Positions 1 to 6,595 of a DNA stretch of 10,674 nt are shown here, in pieces (within the stretch, counting starts at the first letter, position 1; every line of letters starts with the position of its first letter). A model generated the notes under the pieces. That model was given only the letters and a program-made list of their open reading frames with translations, searched no databases and was not told the origin of the DNA. The translations under genes and the position numbers were made by a program. Origin of the DNA: CAYQCH01 sp964415935 (lineage in GTDB: Bacteria; Patescibacteriota; Patescibacteriia; VMEV01; CAYQCH01); NCBI GenBank assembly GCA_964415935.1, contig CAYQCH010000027.1, positions 1 to 10,674 of the forward strand, in the 5' to 3' direction.

Positions 1-407
1 CCGTATAACGCTAATACGTCATTGGGGCTGTTTACAAAGTAGCGCTTATACGTGGTTGGATGGACATACCACAAGTACCCCTTGTCTTCGACCTGCAGGA
101 GGAACCGGCCGGCGAGCCGGCGGGACAACGCGAGATCAAACTTGCCGGCAGCGTCTTCGACGCGCGCGATCTTAAACAAGTTTTCGTTGGTGATGCCAAG
201 TGCCAGCGGTGCAACGGTGCGCACGGCTGTTTTGGGATCGGCCAAAAAAGTGGCCTTGCCATCAACCGGATTGACGTACCACGCGGTACTGGCACCCTTT
301 GATTCAACGAGGATTCGGCCGTAATACCGTGCCGGCGAGGCGGCAAACGCGAATGAAGGTGCTAAAAGAGAGAAAGAGCAAACAAGCGCGAGAATTTTTG
401 TTCGCAT
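1..407 (-). CDS. Secreted WYV-repeat protein (CPR type), 3' end beyond window
   Basis: Partial gene: 135 complete codons are visible and the frame is still open at the window edge. Residues 1-23 form a signal peptide (basic start MRTK, hydrophobic core, AFA-A / FAA-S cleavage region); the lone Cys10 is not in a lipobox. The exported part shows two copies of a module that begins G-R-(I/F)-L and contains WYV(N/H)P: copy 1 at about residues 30-75 (WYVNP 43-47, then GITNENLFKIA 71-81) and copy 2 from about residue 100 (GRFLLQVE, WYVHP 113-117). This module is familiar from secreted Patescibacteria proteins, often beside wall-binding or peptidase domains, but its function is unknown to me. The ATG at 407 is chosen because that frame gives the signal peptide; the ATG at 411 is in another frame and stops after about 35 codons. 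A catalytic domain could lie beyond the edge. Confidence 0.8.
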   Translation of the reverse strand, partial: MRTKILALVCSFSLLAPSFAFAASPARYYGRILVESKGASTAWYVNPVDGKATFLADPKTAVRTVAPLALGITNENLFKIARVEDAAGKFDLALSRRLAGRFLLQVEDKGYLWYVHPTTYKRYFVNSPNDVLALY

Positions 408-434
408 ACATGGGGGTTAGAAAACAATGGATAT

Positions 435-463
435 ATGATAGGTATTGAGCCAAAATCAGTCAA
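435..463 (-). promoter_or_regulatory. Sigma70-type promoter for the WYV-repeat protein
   Basis: On the minus strand TTGACT (463-458) and TATCAT (440-435) are separated by exactly 17 nt, close to consensus in both boxes. Predicted transcription start is near 428, giving a leader of about 20 nt before the ATG at 407. The -35 box overlaps the last codons and TGA stop of mnmA. No terminator hairpin is visible in 408-455, so read-through from the mnmA operon is also possible. Confidence 0.7.
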
Positions 464-1574
464 TAATAGCGCTTCCAAGCACTTCATGCCCCTGATAGAA
501 AACAATAAACTGCCCCGGCGTAACGAAACGCTGCGGTTTTTCAAATCGCACTTTCAGCCTGCCCTGCAATTGGGGATTGTCCAGCTCAAATGAGAGGGTA
601 ACTTTTGTCAGCGGCTGATGATAGCGAATACGCGCTTCGCAATCCATGGGGAACGCGCGGATTTTCCCGTCGATCCAATGCAAGTCCTGAGCGAATAGGT
701 CTTGCTTCTCTAGAAGCGGGCTGTCTCCCTGAGCCACAACCAGCGTATTTGTCTCTGCGTCTTTGTTGACGATGTAATACGGCTTCGTTTCCGCGGCGCG
801 AGCCGGGATATCAAATCCGCGCCGCTGGCCGATGGTGTAAAACGCCACGCCTTTATGGCTTCCAATGGGTTTTCCTGAGGCATCACGGACTTCACCAGGC
901 TTTTCGATGGTATATCGGCTGAGAAACTTGTGCAGGTCAACCTTGCCGATGAAACAGATGCCGCGCGTCGATCGTTTCTCAGCGACTACATCCAACCCGT
1001 ACTCATGTGCCAGGAATCTTACTTGCGCTTTAGTAACATGACCGATGGGAAACAAGCTGTGTCGCAGCTGGTGCTGATTAAGCCGGGACAAAAAGTAACT
1101 CTGGTCTTTTTTATTATCCTCGCCAGCCAGCAGCCGATACGTCATTTCAGGATCCTTTCCCGTTTCTGGCGCACGTCGCACATGATGGCCGGTGGCGATG
1201 TAGTCGGCCCCATGCCTAAGGGCATATTCGAGAAATACACCAAATTTAATGACCTCATTGCAAAGGATGTCCGGATTCGGGGTTCGGCCGGCGGCGTATT
1301 CCTGCACAAAATACCGGAACACTTCCTGTTTGTATTCCTTTTCAAAATCCAGGGTTATTAAAGGAATATCCAGCTTTGCCGCCACGGCAATGGCGTCCAG
1401 CCTGTCCTGCACCCAGGGGCACATGCCGCTTTCATCCATCTCATCAGACCAAATTTTTAAAAAAATTCCTTTTACGTCGTACCCGCGTTTTTTGAGCAAT
1501 ATGGCAGCGACAGCGGAATCGACTCCCCCTGATACGGCTAAGAACACAACGGGCTTTTTTGCTTCTGCTGTCAT
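456..1574 (-). CDS. mnmA: tRNA-uridine 2-sulfurtransferase MnmA
   Basis: Cytoplasmic enzyme that thiolates C2 of the wobble uridine 34 in Lys, Glu and Gln tRNAs, using ATP to adenylate the base and a persulfide as sulfur donor. The 372 residues match the usual length. The N-terminal PP-loop SGGVDS is at 15-20. The RTPNPDILCN segment supplies the first catalytic cysteine, Cys105, and GICFIG supplies the second, Cys207. GADYIATGH (122-130), DQSYFL (157-162) and the YTIGQRRG segment of the central domain are family signatures, followed by the C-terminal beta-barrel (TPGQFIVFY). The motif before Cys207 reads STRGIC where E. coli has DSTGIC. It is the last gene of the operon, and its ATG overlaps the methyltransferase stop as ATGA, suggesting translational coupling. 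Confidence 0.97.
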   Translation of the reverse strand: MTAEAKKPVVFLAVSGGVDSAVAAILLKKRGYDVKGIFLKIWSDEMDESGMCPWVQDRLDAIAVAAKLDIPLITLDFEKEYKQEVFRYFVQEYAAGRTPNPDILCNEVIKFGVFLEYALRHGADYIATGHHVRRAPETGKDPEMTYRLLAGEDNKKDQSYFLSRLNQHQLRHSLFPIGHVTKAQVRFLAHEYGLDVVAEKRSTRGICFIGKVDLHKFLSRYTIEKPGEVRDASGKPIGSHKGVAFYTIGQRRGFDIPARAAETKPYYIVNKDAETNTLVVAQGDSPLLEKQDLFAQDLHWIDGKIRAFPMDCEARIRYHQPLTKVTLSFELDNPQLQGRLKVRFEKPQRFVTPGQFIVFYQGHEVLGSAIID

Positions 1575-2125
1575 AGTTGGGGTCGTTGAGCCAGGACATG
1601 AATGAACATCCGATCAGACGCGCCCTGGCGCCAGGCATCAAGCGTACGAAGGCCGGCAGACTGTACCAGCGCCTCCACATCATGCGGCTGGTACGACACC
1701 AGTGTTTTTTCCACCTGCGTGGCTGCGCCATGCTCCAGCACCCTTTTTACGCCCTCGCCTTCTCTTAGTACAAATGAACACACACCGGAGGGCTTAAGCC
1801 AGTCAGCAAACAAGCGTAACCTGTCGGATGCCTGCCGCATGTCCATGTATTGCATGCTGTCCGCCAACCAGACGCCGGCGACGGTGCGGTGTCCAATGAG
1901 CGTTTCGTCGACGGCGGAACCGATCACTTTCAGCGAAGCTCCTGTGGCCGCTTCTGCGGCAGGCATGGAGCCGGAAAATGCCAAGACGTCGTACCCGCGC
2001 CCAAGAAACGCCTGCGTGTACGCCCCTTGCCCCGGCTGAACGTCTACAACAGGGCCCGGCGGCTCTACGCGGGCGCAAAAACGCTCAAGATCCTGGGCAT
2101 ACCGCAACGAAGATGCCTGTTCCAT
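1571..2125 (-). CDS. Class I SAM-dependent methyltransferase-like protein
   Basis: 184 residues, cytoplasmic, substrate unknown. It fits a small Rossmann methyltransferase of the Methyltransf_11/25 type. Motif I is VVDVQPGQGAYT (D28, G32, G34) in place of the common DLGCGTG. An acidic end to the next strand is not obvious. The VAGVWLADSMQY segment aligns with the FDGIWACASLLH segment of this family, LKPSGV with the usual LKPGG, and the end SDRMFIHVLAQRP with the C-terminal R-x-x-x-W-L-N-V-L-A-R-K-P pattern of the same proteins. Its ATG lies 2 nt after the uppP stop and its TGA overlaps the mnmA start. Proximity to mnmA makes a tRNA or RNA target conceivable, but the sequence does not show it. 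The loose SAM loop leaves open a weakly active or inactive paralogue. Confidence 0.72.
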   Translation of the reverse strand: MEQASSLRYAQDLERFCARVEPPGPVVDVQPGQGAYTQAFLGRGYDVLAFSGSMPAAEAATGASLKVIGSAVDETLIGHRTVAGVWLADSMQYMDMRQASDRLRLFADWLKPSGVCSFVLREGEGVKRVLEHGAATQVEKTLVSYQPHDVEALVQSAGLRTLDAWRQGASDRMFIHVLAQRPQL

Positions 2126-2127
2126 AG

Positions 2128-2928
2128 TTATCGAAGAAAGAACAGAACCGCAGCGGCAAGTACAAACCGATATACTGCAAAAAAAGCCAATCCATGATGT
2201 GACACAAAACGCAGCATAATACGGATGGCCAGCAACCCGCCGACAAACGATGCCGCAAGGCCAAGGACAAGCGGCATCATGAAAATCTCACCGTTTTGAG
2301 CGTCCGTAAACAGCTTGATGGCGGAAAGGCCGGAAACTCCCAAAATCACAGGAAGTCCCAACAAGAAAGAAAACCGTACGGCGGAAGGACGGTTCATTCC
2401 CGACAACAATGTGGCAGAGATGGTTGCGCCAGAACGCGATGTACCCGGCAATAAGGCAAATGCCTGGGCAACACCGCCAATGATAGCCTGTTTTGTGGTC
2501 GTTGCCTGATACGATCCGTTTCCCCGCTGGCTGGCGACGCGATCGGCAATCAGCAGCATGACACCCCACACAATCAAATTAAAAGCTACCAGGGTTACAT
2601 TCCGCGCATGCTGGTCAATATAGTCCTTCGCAAGAACGCCCACCACAACAGCCGGAATGGATGCCAGTAAAATGCCGTTGCGCAACCGCCGCGTGTCTTC
2701 ATCGGGATTCTTTCGGACAAATGACTGCAGCACGCCATGGCAATCATGGCGGTAATGGTAGATGGTGGCCAGCGCCGTTCCCAAATGAATCATCGCGTCA
2801 AAGGCCAGCCCCTGGTCCTGCCAGCCTAGAAAATGCGGGACCAAAATCAAATGGCCTGAACTGGATACCGGAAGGAATTCCGTCAGGCCTTGCAGCAAGC
2901 CGAGAATGATCGCCTGGAAAGATGTCAT
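2128..2928 (-). CDS. uppP: Undecaprenyl-diphosphatase UppP (BacA family)
   Basis: Integral membrane enzyme that dephosphorylates undecaprenyl pyrophosphate to undecaprenyl phosphate, the lipid carrier for peptidoglycan and other envelope polymers; overproduction of this family gives bacitracin resistance. The 266 residues are close to E. coli BacA. Both signature regions are intact: QGLTEFLPVSSSGH at 13-26 (Glu17, SSSGH 22-26) and LLPGTSRSGATI at 159-170, with the active-site Arg165. Several hydrophobic helices cover the rest (for example about 83-100, 112-130, 182-200, 216-238 and 247-265). The start is 5 nt after the upstream stop, and the methyltransferase start follows 2 nt after its own stop, so it is inside the operon. 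Confidence 0.96.
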   Translation of the reverse strand: MTSFQAIILGLLQGLTEFLPVSSSGHLILVPHFLGWQDQGLAFDAMIHLGTALATIYHYRHDCHGVLQSFVRKNPDEDTRRLRNGILLASIPAVVVGVLAKDYIDQHARNVTLVAFNLIVWGVMLLIADRVASQRGNGSYQATTTKQAIIGGVAQAFALLPGTSRSGATISATLLSGMNRPSAVRFSFLLGLPVILGVSGLSAIKLFTDAQNGEIFMMPLVLGLAASFVGGLLAIRIMLRFVSHHGLAFFAVYRFVLAAAVLFFLR

Positions 2929-2933
2929 GGCTA

Positions 2934-3911
2934 TTATCGTAAAACTACGGTGGCTTTAGGCGCGTTTACGCCGCGCGTATCCAACTCGTACAAGCGGCGC
3001 GGGTCGGCACGATTTGGAATTTCCGATTCCAGAACAGTCAGGCCGAAGGGGCCCTGTCCCGTCGGATCGATACCGCTGACATCAGGCTCAAGGGAAATAC
3101 GAACGAGATCTCCCGCCAGATCGAGGGGGAATGCGAGGCCTGGAAACACCTGTACGGGCGGGTCGCGCAAAAAATCTTCACCGGGAAAATTGGGCGCCGG
3201 AGATTGCGCGTCGCTGAATCCGCTGAACGAGTCAGGTCTGTTGACGCTGGTAAAACGGCCGGTTGTCAATGGACGCCCGTCAAGCACGGCCCAACCTTCG
3301 TACACCCAGCCCGGCTTGAGCGTCGGAAGATTTAACGCGGCCGCACCGCGGACCAGGTCGCCAAACCACAACCCGCTGCGCTCATTCAGCGTATCGTTGC
3401 CGTCGGTCGGTGTGCCAACCATATAGCGGCCAGAGGACTGCTCAAAAACACTGCCTCCGAATGTAGCAACGGCACGATCTTGTTGAAAATCCCCGGCAAG
3501 GAATTCAATCGAAAAAGGCTGACGGTTATCTTGCCGATCCACCAGGCGGATTTCGGCCTTGCTCAATCCCGTCACGCGCTGACGCAGCGGGAATACGGCG
3601 TTGGGCTTCACGGTTCCCGCTAGATCGGCTATCTGTCCCTGATCGGTCAACAAAAACCGCCCAAGGCTGGTACGCGCGCCGTCTTGCCCTACTACAACCA
3701 GCTCATAGGCGCCCTGGACCAATACAGGCATGGACTGGGCAAACAACTGAACGGAGCCGTAGTCGATAGAACCGTTGTCGCGCGGCTGCGCGGTTTCGGG
3801 AGCGCGAGAAAGAGACAATTGGTACAACAACACCGCCGAAATCATGACGCCGCTCGTAATAAGCGAGGCCTTCAGGCGTGCATTGCCGCGCTGGTTGGAA
3901 ACGATGCTCAT
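2934..3911 (-). CDS. Membrane-anchored protein with two RskA-like beta domains
   Basis: 325 residues, function not established. An uncleaved signal-anchor helix spans about residues 16-31, after a short basic N-terminus, so the rest is probably extracytoplasmic. Two segments resemble each other and the C-terminal domain of RskA-type anti-sigma factors: YELVVVGQDG...SLGRF (69-86) and, after LKPGW, YEGWAVLDGRPLTTGRF (204-220). The stretch NFPGEDFL (241-248) also recalls secreted proteins of that group. No cytoplasmic sigma-binding zinc domain precedes the helix, and no ECF sigma gene is adjacent, so a true anti-sigma role is doubtful. The ATG at 3911 is chosen because it follows the ferredoxin stop by 1 nt and begins just before the helix; starts at 3944 or 4010 would overlap the ferredoxin gene and add implausible sequence. 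Confidence 0.6.
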   Translation of the reverse strand: MSIVSNQRGNARLKASLITSGVMISAVLLYQLSLSRAPETAQPRDNGSIDYGSVQLFAQSMPVLVQGAYELVVVGQDGARTSLGRFLLTDQGQIADLAGTVKPNAVFPLRQRVTGLSKAEIRLVDRQDNRQPFSIEFLAGDFQQDRAVATFGGSVFEQSSGRYMVGTPTDGNDTLNERSGLWFGDLVRGAAALNLPTLKPGWVYEGWAVLDGRPLTTGRFTSVNRPDSFSGFSDAQSPAPNFPGEDFLRDPPVQVFPGLAFPLDLAGDLVRISLEPDVSGIDPTGQGPFGLTVLESEIPNRADPRRLYELDTRGVNAPKATVVLR

Positions 3912-3912
3912 A

Positions 3913-4197
3913 TCAAGGATAGATTTGGTTTCCGTCTTCGTCATAGAGGAGGATGGCCGCCACCGGGCAAGACTGCGCGGCCATGAGGATCGTCTGGTCG
4001 TCGGCGCCAACAGCGTTTTTCAATACGGCCTTGTTTTCTCCATCCATTTCAAAAACCTCTGGAGCCACAACGACGCAACTCTCCGCCCCAATGCATAAAT
4101 CGCGGTCGATTTCGATGCGGGCGATCTTCTTCATGGCCGCGCCGGACGGCGGAACCGCGGAAGGCGTATCCTGATGCGAAAAGACGGACAACGACAT
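3913..4197 (-). CDS. Single-cluster ferredoxin with three cysteines
   Basis: 94-residue soluble electron carrier. The ferredoxin core starts near residue 22 (MKKIARIEIDRDLC) and carries C35-I-G-A-E-S-C41 followed by VVVAPEVFEMD, with the last ligand in AAQSCPVAAI (Cys77). This matches the small monocluster ferredoxins whose second ligand position of CxxCxxC is not cysteine, many of which bind a [3Fe-4S] cluster; here that position is Ala38 and the protein has only three cysteines. The first 21 residues (MSLSVFSHQD onward) are low-complexity; an internal start at 4134 would give a compact 73-residue protein. The 4197 start is preferred because it lies 3 nt after the upstream stop and has the T-ATG context seen elsewhere in the window. 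No redox partner is encoded nearby. Confidence 0.85.
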   Translation of the reverse strand: MSLSVFSHQDTPSAVPPSGAAMKKIARIEIDRDLCIGAESCVVVAPEVFEMDGENKAVLKNAVGADDQTILMAAQSCPVAAILLYDEDGNQIYP

Positions 4198-4200
4198 ACG

Positions 4201-4659
4201 TTATTTCAAGTGTTTTTTGACCTGCGCGAAAGCTCTTTTCCACTGCTTTTTCGCTTTTTCCAGATGAGCGCCAATGGCATCGCTTTCATGGTCAAACTGG
4301 CTTAAAACAGCATCCACCATGTCATGATACCTCGCAGATGTCAACGCTCCTTTGGCCGAAACCACGGCCTTGGTCAAACGCGATTTTGCCAAATTAAGCG
4401 ACCGGCGCGCGGCGGGAGGCATGGACTCAACCACCGCATGCAGTTCATGTTCGATGGCTGTCTTTTGTTTCGCCAAGGCCTGGGCGCTCTTTTTAACCTG
4501 ACGCTTTACATCCTTGCGCATCTTGCTGCCCGTTTTAGGAGCAAACAACAGCGCTGCAGCCGCGCCGATTGCCGCGCCGACGCCGGCGGCAACCGTCAAC
4601 CGCTTGGAACCGCTCGCCGCGCGCCGAAGCGCGGATGGTTTTTTTCTCTGTTTTTTCAT
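4201..4659 (-). CDS. YtxH-like small membrane-associated protein
   Basis: 152 residues. A strongly basic N-terminus (MKKQRKK) is followed by a glycine/alanine-rich hydrophobic segment at about 22-40 and then FAPKTGSKMRKDVKRQ (39-54), the hallmark of the YtxH (gas-vesicle-protein-like) family: one short membrane helix, an APKTG/S-like turn, then a basic amphipathic helix. The remainder is helical, rich in Lys and Ala and likely coiled-coil. The family is widespread and its biochemical role is not known; general-stress association is reported for Bacillus YtxH. It starts 11 nt after the ATPase stop and ends 3 nt before the ferredoxin start. The protein is longer than a minimal YtxH domain, through an extended C-terminal helix of unknown purpose. 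Confidence 0.75.
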   Translation of the reverse strand: MKKQRKKPSALRRAASGSKRLTVAAGVGAAIGAAAALLFAPKTGSKMRKDVKRQVKKSAQALAKQKTAIEHELHAVVESMPPAARRSLNLAKSRLTKAVVSAKGALTSARYHDMVDAVLSQFDHESDAIGAHLEKAKKQWKRAFAQVKKHLK

Positions 4660-4670
4660 AGGCGTGTGGT

Positions 4671-6593
4671 CTATGGCTTCTCTTTAGGAATATGTTTTCT
4701 TGTGGTCTTTTTTCCCAGCTCTGACAATGAGGCCTCCTCTTTCGGCTCGTACGCGACAGGCGCCGTATCTTTCACGATCCGGACTGTCCCTGATGCCGGT
4801 TTGGATTCTCGTTGCCGGCCAGGTGGACGGTGTTCTTGACTCCGCCCCCCCTCCCGTTTCGCTTTACGCTTCTTCATGCAATCACTGCAATAAATGGGCT
4901 TGTTCGGATCAGGCGTAAAGTGGATGGTGTCCTGCTTCCCGCATTCATCGCAGGTAATGGGGACGCGCTTGCCAGCTGGAGCTGCACTGCGTGATGCGTT
5001 GCGCGGGCGCGGTCGTTCCTCATGTCGTTCCGATACCTCTTCCATGGCCTCATCTTCGTCCATGTCATCGTCTGGTTCATCCGGCGGTTCGTCCCGGCCG
5101 ATAATGTCTCCAATGTCAACGTCTTTGTTTTCCGCGAGATCAAGCTGCGCCTGTTTAAGTTTCTCGATAATGCCTTTGGCTTCATCTTGGCCAAGCCGGG
5201 CAAGGGCCTGGTACTCCGGCAGCAGCTTTTCTATTTTCTTGATTTTCTTTTTATTACGTTTCTTCCGCTTCTTTTCGTCCTCCTTTACCCCCTCTTCTTC
5301 TGGCGTGGCCATGCCGCTCCAGCGCCGGATTTTTTCTTCCACGTCCGCACGGGTTGAAGAGTACCGCTCCCGCGAAACGGCAATGACTTTCGGTGTATTC
5401 CCCGTGTTGCCTGTAAACGGCGGCGCCGTATTGGCGCTGAACGGAACGGAAGAAACGCCGTCAATCATCAGCTTGATGTAAAAATTATACTTCGGCAGGT
5501 TTACCAAATGCTCTTCTGTATAATACGGCTCGAACTCCTTTAACAGTTCTTCGGCATCGGAAGCGCCGACGCGAAATACGACCATGGTACCAACGTTGCC
5601 AAACACGGCAGGCTTGACGACTTCGCCCAGCTGCTCGATATATTGATGCGCGATGATAAGGTTAAGCCGATACTTACGCGCCTCAGAAAGAATGTTGGCA
5701 AAACTTTCCGTGGCAAAATTCTGAAACTCGTCTACGTACAGATAGAAATCTTTGCGCGACGGTTCCGGAATGTCCACACGGCTCATGGCGGCCAGCTGAA
5801 GCTTGGTAATCATCATGGCGCCCAGCAAAGCGGAATTGTCTTCCCCGATGCGGCCTTTAGACAAATTCAGCAACAGAATCTTTCCTTCATCCATGACCTT
5901 GCGCAGGTCAATAGAAGACGTAACCTGCCCGACGATGTTACGAATAAGGGAGCTGGACAAAAACTGCCCGACCTTGTTTTGAATTGGCGAAATGGCTTCC
6001 GTCAAAAATTGCTGGTTGTACTTGGAAAACTCGTCAACCCAAAACGCCTTTACCACTGGATCCTGGATTTTTGCAATGACTTTTTTCCGGAAATTACTGT
6101 CCACCAGGATTCTTGGAATACCCAACAGCGTGGCATCCTGGTAGTCGAGCAGAGCAAGAATCGCGTTACGCAATAAATATTCGAGACGAGGCCCCCAGCT
6201 TTCCGCCCAGATCTTCTTAAAGACACCCACCAAGCCGGAAGCAACTAAATGGCGATATTGCGGGTCTACCTTCTCCAAAACGTTAAACGCAATGGGGTAA
6301 TCAATGTCTGACGGGTTAAAATAAATGACATCATTAATGCGGTTGCTGGGAATGAACTTGAGAATTTTTTCCACGAGGTCTCCGTGCGGGTCAACCAGGG
6401 CGAGGCCGCGGTTGTTGTAGATATCCTGGATAACCATGCTCTCCAAAAACGTCGATTTGCCCATGCCGGTTTTACCGATGGCATAGACATGGCGTCGCCG
6501 GTCGTCAATTTTTATGCCAAAACTCCGCTTGGCGTTGCGGAAGTTCGCCTCGCCCAGAAACGTGATCTCCGGATGGATGGGAATTTTAGACAT
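4671..6593 (-). CDS. TraG/VirD4-like secretion ATPase with C-terminal zinc ribbon
   Basis: 640 residues. The first 390 or so form a P-loop ATPase like the type IV secretion coupling proteins and HerA/TraG-type DNA-binding ATPases: Walker A GKTGMGKST at 40-48, ALVDPHGDLV at 65-74, Walker B YLYVDEF at 284-290 (Asp288, Glu289) followed by QNFA, and a sensor-like stretch RLNLIIAHQY at 309-318. There is no N-terminal membrane helix. A Lys/Glu-rich helical linker (about 416-490) and an acidic disordered part (about 501-520) lead to a zinc ribbon: C548-x2-C551 ... C569-x2-C572. The tail to 640 is basic and disordered. The neighbour 2 nt upstream encodes a membrane protein that may supply the missing anchor. 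The likely role is moving DNA or protein across the envelope, or DNA processing; no relaxase, VirB4 or pilus gene is in the window. Confidence 0.85.
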   Translation of the reverse strand: MSKIPIHPEITFLGEANFRNAKRSFGIKIDDRRRHVYAIGKTGMGKSTFLESMVIQDIYNNRGLALVDPHGDLVEKILKFIPSNRINDVIYFNPSDIDYPIAFNVLEKVDPQYRHLVASGLVGVFKKIWAESWGPRLEYLLRNAILALLDYQDATLLGIPRILVDSNFRKKVIAKIQDPVVKAFWVDEFSKYNQQFLTEAISPIQNKVGQFLSSSLIRNIVGQVTSSIDLRKVMDEGKILLLNLSKGRIGEDNSALLGAMMITKLQLAAMSRVDIPEPSRKDFYLYVDEFQNFATESFANILSEARKYRLNLIIAHQYIEQLGEVVKPAVFGNVGTMVVFRVGASDAEELLKEFEPYYTEEHLVNLPKYNFYIKLMIDGVSSVPFSANTAPPFTGNTGNTPKVIAVSRERYSSTRADVEEKIRRWSGMATPEEEGVKEDEKKRKKRNKKKIKKIEKLLPEYQALARLGQDEAKGIIEKLKQAQLDLAENKDVDIGDIIGRDEPPDEPDDDMDEDEAMEEVSERHEERPRPRNASRSAAPAGKRVPITCDECGKQDTIHFTPDPNKPIYCSDCMKKRKAKREGGRSQEHRPPGRQRESKPASGTVRIVKDTAPVAYEPKEEASLSELGKKTTRKHIPKEKP

Positions 6594-6595
6594 AG

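Noticed and set aside
105..122. GC-rich inverted repeat (gccggc copies) in the WYV-repeat gene
   Set aside because: It is inside an open coding frame with no T-tract; likely a codon-use effect and not a regulatory structure.
2890..3426. Plus-strand open frame of 178 codons
   Set aside because: Lies antisense to the beta-domain gene and the uppP start; Ser/Arg/Pro-rich with no recognisable domain.
3912..4010. Upstream starts (4010, 3944) for the beta-domain gene
   Set aside because: They overlap the ferredoxin coding region and encode Arg/Ser-rich sequence out of keeping with a signal anchor.
4894..5481. Plus-strand open frame of 195 codons
   Set aside because: Ser-rich antisense shadow of the Lys/Glu-coding part of the ATPase gene.
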